A stretch of DNA of 64,000 nucleotides from Aliiroseovarius sp. F47248L. Lineage in GTDB: Bacteria > Pseudomonadota > Alphaproteobacteria > Rhodobacterales > Rhodobacteraceae. The notes beneath the pieces were generated by a model that ran no database searches, had not been told where the DNA came from, and worked only from the letters and a program-made list of their open reading frames with translations. Below are positions 1 through 8,997 of this stretch, one piece after another; the first letter of the stretch is position 1, and the number at the start of each line of letters is the position of its first letter. The position numbers and the translations under genes are program-made. Location of the stretch: positions 2,418,001-2,482,000 of the forward strand of contig NZ_JALKBF010000001.1 in assembly GCF_023016085.1 (NCBI RefSeq), read 5' to 3'.

Positions 1-2
1 AA

Positions 3-143
3 TCTGAAGAGTTGGGGGTCACACATAATGCGCAGCGTATCAATGCAAAGCCGTTAAGGGATTTGCAGCCTTTTATGTGTCTATTTGGCGACAGTTTACA
101 AGCCGAATCCCGCCAATATCTGTGCGCTTTGCTTGCGCGCTGA
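3..143 (+). CDS. C-terminal end of an unidentified protein (partial)
   Basis: An open frame enters from the left edge and runs 46 codons to a TGA at 141-143, about 30 bases before the secretion transporter gene. The tail includes the residues GDSLQAESRQYLCALLAR. I do not recognise the family. The frame has no ATG near the edge, so the gene would begin outside the window. Its position before a type I secretion pair makes an export-related or regulatory gene possible, but that is only a guess. It could also be a chance open frame. Confidence 0.4.
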   Translation, partial: SEELGVTHNAQRINAKPLRDLQPFMCLFGDSLQAESRQYLCALLAR

Positions 144-173
144 AACGGGCGGCCATTTTTAGGTCAGATTGTT

Positions 174-1922
174 ATGAGGCAACAGCAACACGCATACGGC
201 CAAGAAGAACTGCGCAAGGTCTGCCGCAGAATGCGAATGCTGCTGTTCAGCGCCGCAGTCTTTTCATTTTTTGTGAATCTTCTGATGCTGACAGCACCAA
301 TCTACATGTTGCAGATCTATGATCGCGTCCTGACCAGCAGGTCGGAAGCTACTCTTGTCACGCTATCGCTATTAATGGCCTTCCTGTTTCTTATGATGGG
401 CAGCCTTGATTACGCCCGTGGACGTCTGCTTACGCGGGCGGGCGCTCGATTTCAGACCGACCTGGATGAGCGTGTTTTTCTGTTGGATATAAACGCTGAT
501 CAGAAAAATAAGGATCGACCGGCCCCCACGGGCGCGACACGCGATATCGACGCCATACGACGGCTGTTTTCAAGCCCGGTTATGACCGCCTTATTCGATC
601 TTCCCTGGACGCCGTTTTTTTTACTGGCAATCACGGTCTTTCATCCGTGGCTGGGGGTGCTGGCGGTGGCAGGCGGGGCTATTCTCGTGACAATAACGCT
701 TCTTACCCAATGGGTTTCACGGGGTCCAATGTCGGTGTTGCGGGCGCAAGTATTGCACACGGATCAGGTTGCCGGGCGGTTGCAAACCGAAGGGCAATTG
801 GTTCGCGCACTTGGATTGGCGGAAGTTACAGCCCGACACTGGTCGCAGCTTCGCAATGCAGCAATGGAAACCGGGTTGAGGATATCTGACCAGCAAAGCC
901 TGTTCGCTGTGATGACAAAGACATTTCGGCAATTTCTTCAGTCAGCAATGCTGGGCTTAGGGGCTTATCTGGCATTGCAGGGCGCGATGTCGCCTGGGGC
1001 CATGATTGCCGGATCCATTCTTCTGTCGCGCGCGCTCGGGCCCGTCGATATTGCTGTCGGGCAGTGGTCCGTGGCCCAACAGGCAAAAGCGGCTTGGCAC
1101 TCTCTGACTCTGCGTTTGTCAGAAACTCCGACCGCAATCGTGAAAACGGCACTACCCGTGCCCGTGGCCAATGTCGCTGTCAGCAATCTGACCGTGATAC
1201 CAACTGGCCAGAGCTTCGCAGTCTTGCGGAATGTATCTTTCGTGCTGTCACCGGGCATGGCATTGGGCGTTATTGGCCCGTCGGGTGCCGGAAAATCGAC
1301 GCTGGCGCAGATCATGACTGGCGCGCTTCGCCCCACTGCTGGCTCGGTGCGGTTGGGTGGTGCGGCGCTCCACCACTATTTGCCCGAAGTTCTTGGTGGG
1401 CATATCGGCTATCTCCCACAGCGCGTAACGCTGTTTGATGGCACAGTTGCGGACAATATCGCGGGGTTTCGCGCGAATGCCGATGACGCCGATATCGTGG
1501 CCGCGGCCACCGCTGCCGGAGCGCATGAATTGATCCTGTCCCTTCCCGATGGCTATGACACAGTTGTCGCGCGGGGAAGTAGCCCTATTTCCGGCGGCCA
1601 GTTGCAGCGCATTTGTCTGGCACGCGCACTGTTTGGCGAACCAACATTGGTGGTTCTGGACGAACCAAACTCCAATCTGGATCATGACGGCTCAGTTGCG
1701 CTCAGCACAGCCATACACGGGGTGAAAGCGCGCAACGGTGCAGTCGTGATCATGGCACATCGTCCATCGGTCATCCAACACTGCGACCAGCTAATGGTTC
1801 TGGATCATGGCCGTATCTCCAACATCGGACCGCGCGAGGATATCCTTCGGAAGACCGTGCGAAACGCGCATCAACCATACTCCCTACACAGCATCGAGCG
1901 AGGTGGCGATGGACAAGCCTGA
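174..1922 (+). CDS. Type I secretion system permease/ATPase (PrtD/HlyB-like)
   Basis: This 582-residue protein is the inner-membrane ABC exporter of a type I secretion system. It powers one-step export of C-terminally signalled proteins such as RTX proteins. An N-terminal membrane domain with several hydrophobic segments (about residues 22-300) precedes the nucleotide-binding domain. That domain has Walker A GPSGAGKST near 366, signature SGGQLQR near 472 and Walker B LVVLDEP near 495. There is no N-terminal C39 peptidase domain, which fits the PrtD type rather than a bacteriocin exporter. The gene overlaps the HlyD-like gene by 14 bases, so the two are co-translated. No outer-membrane TolC partner and no RTX substrate lies in the window. 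Confidence 0.9.
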   Translation: MRQQQHAYGQEELRKVCRRMRMLLFSAAVFSFFVNLLMLTAPIYMLQIYDRVLTSRSEATLVTLSLLMAFLFLMMGSLDYARGRLLTRAGARFQTDLDERVFLLDINADQKNKDRPAPTGATRDIDAIRRLFSSPVMTALFDLPWTPFFLLAITVFHPWLGVLAVAGGAILVTITLLTQWVSRGPMSVLRAQVLHTDQVAGRLQTEGQLVRALGLAEVTARHWSQLRNAAMETGLRISDQQSLFAVMTKTFRQFLQSAMLGLGAYLALQGAMSPGAMIAGSILLSRALGPVDIAVGQWSVAQQAKAAWHSLTLRLSETPTAIVKTALPVPVANVAVSNLTVIPTGQSFAVLRNVSFVLSPGMALGVIGPSGAGKSTLAQIMTGALRPTAGSVRLGGAALHHYLPEVLGGHIGYLPQRVTLFDGTVADNIAGFRANADDADIVAAATAAGAHELILSLPDGYDTVVARGSSPISGGQLQRICLARALFGEPTLVVLDEPNSNLDHDGSVALSTAIHGVKARNGAVVIMAHRPSVIQHCDQLMVLDHGRISNIGPREDILRKTVRNAHQPYSLHSIERGGDGQA

Positions 1923-3210
1923 CCTATCCGCACGCGGTATTACTTTGTTTGGGTTCCTTGCTCTGGCGGTCTTGATCGCCGGTTTTGGCGTATGGTCTGT
2001 CACGGCGCAGATTGCGGGGGCTGTGGTGGCCGATGGCATCATCCGCCCGGATCAGGTTCACCATATCCTGCGCCACCCTGAAGGTGGCGTGGCAACCGCG
2101 ATCCGGGTGAACGACGGTATGCGGGTCAATGTGGGTGACAGTCTTCTTACATTGGATGATACGCGTCTCAGGTCACGACGCACAGTGTTGGAAAGCCAAC
2201 AGGGCGAAATTCTCGCCCGTATCGCTCGACTGAAAGCAGAACAAGACAGCGCGGCGAACATCACATTTTCAGCCGATTTGCATCTGTTGATACAGAACAG
2301 ACCGGACCTTGCTGAGGCGATGCAAGGGCAGATCCGCCTGTTTCTGTCGCGCCGCGACCTCGCGCAATCACGGTCGGCCCAGCTCGATCAGCGCGCATCA
2401 CAGATTGATCAGCAAAAAAGCGGGCTGGATGCACAGGCATCAGCATTGACGCGGCAGATCGCGCTGCTGCGGGATGACTTGTGGCGGCAACGCGAATTGC
2501 TGGAACAAGGTTTGGCCCAATATCCGCGGGTCGCAGCGCTAGAACGAGAAGAAGCTTTGCTTGCCGGCCGTTTGGCCGAAGTCGCGGCCTCCAAGGCCGA
2601 GGCGGATGTTCGGCTGACCGAAACCCACCTGCAGAAGTTGTCGATTGAAGCTGAGCATCGCGAGCAAATCATCGCAGAACTGCGGGACTTTCAGTCCAAA
2701 GCAGCCGAACTGTCCGAAAACCTCCGCGCCATTGATTTCGAATTGGAACAACTGACTCTTCGTGCCCCCGTGTCCGGCCTGGTCCATCAAATGACTATCC
2801 ACACGCCGCAATCTGTGGTTCAGCCCGGCCAACCCATTCTGACCATCATCCCCCAAGACGACGCAGTGCGCGTCGCGGCACGGATTAGCCCACAGGATAT
2901 TGATCAGCTTTTTGTAACCCAGGAGGTCACATTGGCCTTCCCAGCGCTTGCGCGAAAAAATGATCCAGTTTTAAAGGCAAAGATCGAGAAAATATCGGCG
3001 GATGCGGTGACGAATGAACAGACCGGGCAGCGTTACTACGAGATCGAGATGGGCATCCACCGAACGCAACGCGCCCAGCTTCCCGACGATGTCATTTTAC
3101 TTCCAGGGATGCCAGTCACAGCGTTCATCAAAACTGCAGATCGCAGCCCACTATCCTATCTGTTGCAACCATTCAAAGAGTTCTTCCGAAGCGCCCTTCG
3201 CGAAAAATAA
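1909..3210 (+). CDS. HlyD-family periplasmic adaptor of type I secretion
   Basis: This 433-residue membrane fusion protein links the ABC exporter to an outer-membrane channel. I chose the ATG at 1909 because the sequence MDKPDLSARG leads straight into a single membrane segment (about residues 13-33) and AGGTGG lies just upstream. An in-frame ATG further upstream would add 34 residues read out of the transporter gene. After the anchor come a lipoyl-like half domain, a long glutamine- and leucine-rich coiled-coil hairpin (about 85-280), the second half with LRAPVSGLVHQM, and a C-terminal beta domain. The 14-base overlap with the transporter supports a PrtD-PrtE type pair. Confidence 0.9.
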   Translation: MDKPDLSARGITLFGFLALAVLIAGFGVWSVTAQIAGAVVADGIIRPDQVHHILRHPEGGVATAIRVNDGMRVNVGDSLLTLDDTRLRSRRTVLESQQGEILARIARLKAEQDSAANITFSADLHLLIQNRPDLAEAMQGQIRLFLSRRDLAQSRSAQLDQRASQIDQQKSGLDAQASALTRQIALLRDDLWRQRELLEQGLAQYPRVAALEREEALLAGRLAEVAASKAEADVRLTETHLQKLSIEAEHREQIIAELRDFQSKAAELSENLRAIDFELEQLTLRAPVSGLVHQMTIHTPQSVVQPGQPILTIIPQDDAVRVAARISPQDIDQLFVTQEVTLAFPALARKNDPVLKAKIEKISADAVTNEQTGQRYYEIEMGIHRTQRAQLPDDVILLPGMPVTAFIKTADRSPLSYLLQPFKEFFRSALREK

Positions 3211-3332
3211 CTGGTGGATTGCAGCAAGCGCCAAATTATGATCGCTTTCACCCTTTTCAGCAACCAGATGGCAAGCTAGCGTCCCAGAAACCGCCCCGCG
3301 CGATACGACGGACCAATAGAGAAGGAACCAGT

Positions 3333-3794
3333 ATGAGCAAATTTGAAACCAGACTTGCAGAATTGGGTGTCACCCTACCCGACGCACCGGCACCGGCTGC
3401 AAATTATGTGCCATATGTCAATATTGGCGATCTTGTGCATGTTTCCGGGCAAATTTCCATGAAGGACGGCGCATTCCTGACCGGAAAGCTGGGAGAGACC
3501 ATGACAGCCGAAGAGGGTGCACAGGCCGCGCGAAGCTGCGCAATCAGCTTGCTGGCACAGGTCAAAGCCGCCTGTGACGGAGATCTCGATCGCCTTCAAC
3601 GGGTGGTCAAACTGGTCGGCTTCGTAAACTCGACCGACGCGTTTGGCGACCAACCCAAAGTGATCAATGGAGCGTCGGATTTTATGGTTGAAGCACTAGG
3701 TGACGCCGGGCGACACGCACGTTCTGCTGTCTCGGCAGCCAGTCTGCCATTTGGCGTTGCGGTTGAAATCGAAGGCATCTTCCAGATCAAATGA
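3333..3794 (+). CDS. RidA family protein (YjgF/YER057c/UK114 superfamily)
   Basis: RidA-type enzymes hydrolyse reactive enamine/imine intermediates released by PLP enzymes. The start at 3333 (MSKFETRLAELG) follows GAAGGA and yields 153 residues, the usual length for the slightly longer YjgF branch. The conserved C-terminal block ARSAVSAASLPFGVAVEIEG contains the arginine and the PxGxxVEIE pattern of the family. The gene overlaps the following glycerophosphodiesterase start by 4 bases (ATGA), so they are likely translated together. The exact substrate cannot be read from the sequence. Confidence 0.9.
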   Translation: MSKFETRLAELGVTLPDAPAPAANYVPYVNIGDLVHVSGQISMKDGAFLTGKLGETMTAEEGAQAARSCAISLLAQVKAACDGDLDRLQRVVKLVGFVNSTDAFGDQPKVINGASDFMVEALGDAGRHARSAVSAASLPFGVAVEIEGIFQIK

Positions 3795-4558
3795 CGCGAT
3801 CCCCGATCCCACTGCCAGAAAGCTTTTTGGCCCGCCCGATTGCCCACCGCGCGCTGCACGACGTGGCCGCGGGTCGCCCTGAAAACTCGCGCGCTGCCAT
3901 ACATGCCGCCATCGACGCAGGCTATGGGATCGAGGTTGACCTGCAACTGTCAAAGGACGCGCAGGCAATGGTTTTTCACGACTATGACCTGCGGCGATTG
4001 ACCGGTGAAACTGGGCCGATCCAGCAACGCACGTCTGTTGAACTGGGTGGGGTCGAACTGTCTTATGGCAATGAAGGCATTCCAACTTTCGCAGAGGTGC
4101 TTCAGATCGTGTCTGGCCGCGTGCCTTTGTTGGTTGAGATGAAGGATCAGGATGGTGCGATGGGCCCACGCACCGGACCGCTTGAACAGGCTGTGGCATC
4201 TGCGCTTGCCGGTTACGAAGGTGACGTGGCTGTCATGTCGTTCAATCCGCATTCGGTCGCCACGCTTGGCGAACTTGATCCCGGCTTCGCTTTGGGCCTG
4301 ACCACCGAGGCTTTCCTGGAAAAGGATAACCCGCTTCTGCCTGCAGCCACACGTCGTTACCTTCGCGATATTCCGGATTTCGACCGCGTGAACGCAAGTT
4401 TCATCAGCCACGACATTCATGACCTTCGAAGCCCTGCGGTGGCGAAGTTGAAGGCAAAAGGTGTGCCCATTTTGTGCTGGACTGTGAAATCAAAAGCCTC
4501 TGAGGTTGAAGCGCGCAAGATTGCCCACAACATCACGTTTGAAGGTTATGTGGCTTGA
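3791..4558 (+). CDS. Glycerophosphodiester phosphodiesterase family protein
   Basis: The 255-residue protein is predicted to hydrolyse glycerophosphodiesters from phospholipid turnover to glycerol 3-phosphate and an alcohol. The GDPD signature is present: AHR at 18-20, E31 in the PENS block, EVD at 48-50, and FHD around H63. These supply the metal and general acid/base residues. No signal peptide is visible, so the enzyme is probably cytoplasmic. The start codon overlaps the RidA stop, and the end overlaps the next gene by 11 bases, giving a tight three-gene unit. Confidence 0.9.
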   Translation: MTRSPIPLPESFLARPIAHRALHDVAAGRPENSRAAIHAAIDAGYGIEVDLQLSKDAQAMVFHDYDLRRLTGETGPIQQRTSVELGGVELSYGNEGIPTFAEVLQIVSGRVPLLVEMKDQDGAMGPRTGPLEQAVASALAGYEGDVAVMSFNPHSVATLGELDPGFALGLTTEAFLEKDNPLLPAATRRYLRDIPDFDRVNASFISHDIHDLRSPAVAKLKAKGVPILCWTVKSKASEVEARKIAHNITFEGYVA

Positions 4559-5777
4559 CCGCATCGGTCGGGTTGGGCCCAATGCCACGGTGACAGATAC
4601 TCAGATCGAAATCTGCACCCATCAGAGCATTTCCAGTATTGCAGCCCGCGACTGGGATGCCTGTGCCTGCCCTGAAACTTCGGATGGCGGACGTCCTGTC
4701 GATCCGTTCACGACACATCGTTTCCTGACAGCGTTGGAAACATCTGCCAGCGTCGGTGCTGGAACTGGCTGGCATCCGCATTACCTGAGCGTTCATGCTG
4801 ATGGCCAAGTCATAGCCGTTGCACCTGTCTATGTAAAAACCCACAGCCAGGGTGAATACGTGTTCGACTACAGCTGGGCAGATGCCTATGAGCGCGCGGG
4901 TGGAAGATACTATCCGAAGCTGCAAGTTGCGGTTCCTTTCACACCTGTCACTGGCCGCCGCTTTCTGACGCAAACTCAATACCAAACCGTTGGTCGAGCC
5001 GGTTTGGTGCAGGGACTTGTGCAGATCGCCGCAGATAAAGGCCTGAGTTCTGCACACGTCACCTTTTGCACAGACGAAGAAGCGCAGGTGGGCAAGCAGA
5101 TGGGTCTTTTGCACCGGGTCGGGCAGCAGTTTCATTGGGAAAACGATAGCTACCAGACTTTCGATGCGTTTTTAGACAGCCTAAGCTCGCGCAAACGCAA
5201 ACAGATCCGGAAAGAGCGACGGCAAGCGCAGGGGTTTGGCGGAAGGATCGTCACGCTAAACGGCGACGCCATCGAACCGCACCATTGGGACACGTTCTGG
5301 CGGTTCTATCAGGACACAGGTGCGCGCAAATGGGGTCGACCTTATCTGACGCGCTCCTTCTTTGATGAAATGCATCAAACTATGCGCGATGATGTTCTTT
5401 TGGTATTGGCATTAGAAGGTGATCACGCTGTTGCCGGGGCACTGAACATTATCGGACGCGACACATTGTTCGGACGCTATTGGGGCGCGCTGGAGCACCA
5501 TCCCTGCCTACATTTCGAGCTTTGTTATTATCAGGCCATCGACTTCGCAATTTCGCAAGGGTTGCTCAGGGTCGAAGCTGGGGCGCAAGGCGAACATAAA
5601 CTGGCGCGTGGCTATTTGCCCGTGGCAACCCATTCGTTGCATTGGATCGCAGAACCCGGATTTCGAAATGCGGTCGAACAGTTCGTAACCGCCGAAAAAG
5701 AGGCCGTTGAGGGAGATATCGACATCCTCACCTCTTACGGCCCCTTCCGAAAGACGAATATACGCGAGCGTGATTAG
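4548..5777 (+). CDS. COG3146-type GNAT/FemAB-like protein
   Basis: This 409-residue protein resembles the COG3146 family (DUF482, often labelled peptidoglycan biosynthesis/recognition or GNAT N-acyltransferase). Visible markers are PFTTHRFLTALE near the N-terminus, FDYSWADAYERAG GRYYPKLQ in the middle, SSRKRKQIRKERR, and a C-terminal block with GRYWG and EAGAQGEHKLARGY. FemAB/GNAT-fold proteins transfer acyl or aminoacyl groups, but the substrate of this family is not established. I take the ATG at 4548, inside the end of the GDPD gene; a start 14 codons earlier is possible. The end overlaps the convergent peroxiredoxin gene by 4 bases. Confidence 0.8.
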   Translation: MWLDRIGRVGPNATVTDTQIEICTHQSISSIAARDWDACACPETSDGGRPVDPFTTHRFLTALETSASVGAGTGWHPHYLSVHADGQVIAVAPVYVKTHSQGEYVFDYSWADAYERAGGRYYPKLQVAVPFTPVTGRRFLTQTQYQTVGRAGLVQGLVQIAADKGLSSAHVTFCTDEEAQVGKQMGLLHRVGQQFHWENDSYQTFDAFLDSLSSRKRKQIRKERRQAQGFGGRIVTLNGDAIEPHHWDTFWRFYQDTGARKWGRPYLTRSFFDEMHQTMRDDVLLVLALEGDHAVAGALNIIGRDTLFGRYWGALEHHPCLHFELCYYQAIDFAISQGLLRVEAGAQGEHKLARGYLPVATHSLHWIAEPGFRNAVEQFVTAEKEAVEGDIDILTSYGPFRKTNIRERD

Positions 5778-6268
5778 TCTGACATATCGGCCAACAGTGC
5801 TTCACCGCCGGAGGTCTCACACACACCCGGGTTTTCTTCGGCATTCAGCACTTTAACCACCCCATCATCGGCATAAAGCGCATAGCGGCGCGACCGGTTA
5901 ATCAATCCCACAGGTGGTGCGTCAAAGCTCATACCGACAGCCCTTGTGAACGTGCCCTCTGCGTCACCCAACATGGTGATCCCTGCCGCTGCCGCACCAG
6001 TGCTTTCACCCCAAGCATGCAAGACGAACGGGTCGTTGACGGAAATGCAGATTACAGCATCAATACCTTTTTTATCGAATTCCGGTTTGGTCCGCATAAA
6101 ACTGGGCACGTGAGCCGTCGTGCAGGTGCCGGTATAGGCACCCGGCAACGCAAAGATCACGGCCTTCTTCCCCTTCGTCAGTGACGAAAGTTCGACCGGT
6201 TCCGGTCCGTCCGCGCCCATCCGCAACAACGTCGCATCTGGCAGATTGTCACCTACTGAAAGTGTCAT
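5774..6268 (-). CDS. Peroxiredoxin (Prx5 family)
   Basis: This 164-residue thiol peroxidase would reduce hydrogen peroxide and organic hydroperoxides in the cytoplasm. The active site is PGAYTGTC with peroxidatic Cys49, close to the Prx5 consensus PGAFTPTC; proline is replaced by glycine in the TxxC element. A second cysteine near residue 150 (GVCETSG) could serve as resolving cysteine. The start at 6268 (MTLSVGDNLP) has AGGGA upstream at a good distance; a start three codons earlier is less likely. The gene is divergent from the FAD-dependent reductase. Confidence 0.9.
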   Translation of the reverse strand: MTLSVGDNLPDATLLRMGADGPEPVELSSLTKGKKAVIFALPGAYTGTCTTAHVPSFMRTKPEFDKKGIDAVICISVNDPFVLHAWGESTGAAAAGITMLGDAEGTFTRAVGMSFDAPPVGLINRSRRYALYADDGVVKVLNAEENPGVCETSGGEALLADMSD

Positions 6269-6350
6269 TATCAACATCCCTGATTGTGTTTCTGGTTCCT
6301 CTAGTCATAGTCTGCAAACCGCGTCAGGTCAGTAAGAATGGAAACCCATT

Positions 6351-7559
6351 ATGCCTCACATTGTTGTCATCGGTGCCGGGCAAGCCGGTGCATCATTGGT
6401 TGCGAAGCTTCGAAACTCTGGATTTGACGGCGATATCACCCTGATCGGAGCCGAGCCAGCACCACCGTACCAACGCCCACCGCTGTCAAAGGCGTATTTG
6501 CTGGGGGAGATGGAGTTGGAACGCCTGTATCTGCGCCCGGAAAGCTTCTACTCCGAAAATAACATCACCTTGCGGCTGAACACCCATGTGGAAGCGATTG
6601 ATACCGGCTCGCGTGAGGTGGTGATCGGTGACGAACGCATTTCTTATGACCAACTCGCCCTGACAACAGGGTCAGTGCCGCGACACCTTCCTACTGCGAT
6701 TGGCGGAACGCTTCAGGGCGTCCATTTGGTGCGTACTCTGGAAGATGTCGACAGAATGGCCACCGAATTCACGCAAGGCCGCCGTGTTTTGATCATCGGT
6801 GGTGGCTATATCGGGCTGGAAGCTGCTGCCGTGGCCGCCAAGAGGGGGCTGAACGTCACCTTGGTTGAAATGGCCGACCGTATCTTGCAACGGGTCGCAG
6901 CCCCTGAAACATCGGACTACTTCCGAGCACTGCATCGCGCCCACAGGGTCGATATTCGTGAAGGGGTGGGGTTGGATCGCCTGACAGGCGACGGTCGGGT
7001 GACCGGAGCGGTCTTGTCAGATGGCAGCATGCTGGACGTTGATTTCGTGGTGGCTGGTGTAGGGATCGTCCCGGGCACGGCCCTGGCTGAAGCGGCCGGG
7101 CTTGAGATCGACAACGGGATCAAGACCGATGCCCATGGCCGCACGTCCGACCCAGTAATCTGGGCGGCAGGTGATTGCGCCTCGTTCCCCTATCGCGGCA
7201 CACGTATCCGGCTGGAAAGTGTGCCCAATGCCATTGATCAGTCAGAAGTGGTGGCGCGCAACATGATGGGCGAAAACGCCGAATATGTTGCCAAACCGTG
7301 GTTCTGGTCGGATCAGTATGATGTAAAACTGCAAATTGCAGGTTTGAACATAGGCTATGACAATATCGTATCACGGACAGGCGAACACGAGGGCAGCATG
7401 AGCTGCTGGTATTATCAGGGTGACACGCTTCTGGCGGTGGACGCGATGAACGATCCGCGCGCCTATATGATTGGCAAGCGATTGATTGAAGGCGGCAAAT
7501 CGCCGGACAAGGCAATCATTGCCGACCCAACTGCAGATCTGAAACCGCTGTTGAAATGA
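6351..7559 (+). CDS. NAD(P)/FAD-dependent ferredoxin reductase-type oxidoreductase
   Basis: The 402-residue flavoprotein resembles ferredoxin/rubredoxin reductases of oxygenase systems (rhodocoxin or putidaredoxin reductase type). It begins with an FAD-binding Rossmann motif, VVIGAGQAG. A second, NAD(P)-binding motif (LIIGGGYIGLEAA) follows near residues 146-158, and the ATG/GD block AAGDCASFPY near 280 contacts FAD. The C-terminal domain has the WFWSDQYD element typical of the family. No ferredoxin or P450 is adjacent, so its electron acceptor is unknown. It overlaps rsmD by 4 bases. Confidence 0.88.
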   Translation: MPHIVVIGAGQAGASLVAKLRNSGFDGDITLIGAEPAPPYQRPPLSKAYLLGEMELERLYLRPESFYSENNITLRLNTHVEAIDTGSREVVIGDERISYDQLALTTGSVPRHLPTAIGGTLQGVHLVRTLEDVDRMATEFTQGRRVLIIGGGYIGLEAAAVAAKRGLNVTLVEMADRILQRVAAPETSDYFRALHRAHRVDIREGVGLDRLTGDGRVTGAVLSDGSMLDVDFVVAGVGIVPGTALAEAAGLEIDNGIKTDAHGRTSDPVIWAAGDCASFPYRGTRIRLESVPNAIDQSEVVARNMMGENAEYVAKPWFWSDQYDVKLQIAGLNIGYDNIVSRTGEHEGSMSCWYYQGDTLLAVDAMNDPRAYMIGKRLIEGGKSPDKAIIADPTADLKPLLK

Positions 7560-8116
7560 GGATCATCGCAGGTCGATTTCGCGGACTGGCACTGGCCAAT
7601 GTTGGCAAGGGAGACACGGGTGCTCATCTGCGCCCCACCACTGACCGTGTGCGCGAAAGTCTGTTTTCGATTCTGACCGGGGGACGGTTTGGCAACCCGA
7701 TCAATGGCGCGCGCGTGTTGGACCTGTTCGCTGGCACTGGCGCATTGGGTCTGGAGGCCCTGTCGCGCGGAGCTATTCATGCGACATTTGTCGATGACGG
7801 TCGCAAATCTCTGTCCCTAATCCGTGAAAACATCGCCAAATGTCGATGCGCTGAGGAAACCACGATCATAAAGCGCGATGCCACCCGGTTGGGGGATGGC
7901 CAACCCCACAATCTTATTTTTCTGGACCCGCCTTACGGGAAGAGGTTGGGGGAAAAAGCGATGGACGCAGCCATTGCAGGTGGCTGGGTGGCCGAAGATG
8001 CATTGATCGTTTGGGAAGATAACACGACGCTTATGCTGCCCGATGGTGTGTCACAGTTAGACACCCGTCGTTATGGCGCGACAACCATCACCATCTGTAC
8101 GTTTTCAACAGCTTAA
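7556..8116 (+). CDS. rsmD: 16S rRNA (guanine(966)-N(2))-methyltransferase RsmD
   Basis: RsmD methylates G966 of 16S rRNA in the assembled small subunit, using S-adenosylmethionine. At 186 residues it matches the family. It starts MRIIAGRFRG, has the RPTTDRVRESLFSIL block, the SAM motif VLDLFAGTGALGLEALSRGA, and the catalytic N6/N2-methylase motif LIFLDPPYGK. The ATG overlaps the stop of the reductase gene. The stop overlaps the convergent map gene by 4 bases. Confidence 0.95.
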   Translation: MRIIAGRFRGLALANVGKGDTGAHLRPTTDRVRESLFSILTGGRFGNPINGARVLDLFAGTGALGLEALSRGAIHATFVDDGRKSLSLIRENIAKCRCAEETTIIKRDATRLGDGQPHNLIFLDPPYGKRLGEKAMDAAIAGGWVAEDALIVWEDNTTLMLPDGVSQLDTRRYGATTITICTFSTA

Positions 8117-8961
8117 CCCCAAGTCGGGTGGAATTTACCGGCAGGCGACAGCGTGAAGATTTCGCAGCCATCCGCCGTCACGCCGACCGAGTGTTCAAAC
8201 TGCGCTGAAAGTGATTTGTCGCGGGTGATCGCGGTCCAATCATCGGCAAGTATCTTGGTCTCGGGGCGCCCCAGATTGACCATTGGCTCGATAGTGAAGA
8301 ACATGCCTTCTTCCAGCACTGGTCCAGTTCCGGGTCGACCGTAGTGCAACACGTTGGGCGGGGCGTGGAAAACTTGGCCAAGACCGTGTCCACAGAAATC
8401 GCGTACAACCGACATACGCTGGCTTTCCACATGGGACTGGATCGCGTGGCCGATGTCGCCAAAGGTGTTGCCGGGGCGCACAGCCTCGACCCCTTTCATC
8501 AGGGCGTCATGGGTCACTTGGATCAGGCGTTCCGCAAAAGGTTTCAGCGTGCCAACCTTGTACATGCGGCTTGTGTCGCCATACCAGCCATCAACGATCA
8601 CCGTCACATCGACGTTCAGAATATCGCCATCAATCAACTCATCATGTTTGCGGGATGATTTCTCGTTCTTGCCCCTGGGCGTCTTTGATCCGGGAATGCC
8701 GTGGCAGACCACATGATTCAATGAGATGCAGGACGCGTGTTTGTAACCTTTATAGCCAATCGTTGCAGACACGGCGCCAGCCTCATCAACCATCGCCTCG
8801 ATCGCGGCGTCAAGCTCGGCTGTTGTCACGCCAAGTTTCACCATCGGTGCGATCCGATCCAGAATGTCGGCTGCCAGACGGCCCGCCGCATGCATCCCGG
8901 CGAAGTCGGAAGTGTCGTACAGGCGGATGCCTTCTTTTGTCACGCGCATGGTGTCGTCCAC
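8113..8961 (-). CDS. map: Type I methionine aminopeptidase
   Basis: The enzyme removes the initiator methionine from nascent proteins. The 282-residue chain carries the pita-bread fold signatures: GYKGYKHASCISLNHVVCHG, DVTVIVDGWYGDTSRM with metal-binding aspartates, GHGLGQVFH with the metal-binding histidine, FTIEPM, and a final glutamate in QFEHSV. I favour the GTG at 8961 because AGAGGA lies about 7 bases upstream; an ATG four codons later lacks such a site. The gene lies upstream of rsmD in convergent orientation and follows sfsA on the same strand. Confidence 0.95.
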   Translation of the reverse strand: MDDTMRVTKEGIRLYDTSDFAGMHAAGRLAADILDRIAPMVKLGVTTAELDAAIEAMVDEAGAVSATIGYKGYKHASCISLNHVVCHGIPGSKTPRGKNEKSSRKHDELIDGDILNVDVTVIVDGWYGDTSRMYKVGTLKPFAERLIQVTHDALMKGVEAVRPGNTFGDIGHAIQSHVESQRMSVVRDFCGHGLGQVFHAPPNVLHYGRPGTGPVLEEGMFFTIEPMVNLGRPETKILADDWTAITRDKSLSAQFEHSVGVTADGCEIFTLSPAGKFHPTWG

Positions 8962-8997
8962 GGTTTGGTCCTCTTGCTTCGCCCCTAAATAAGGTGT

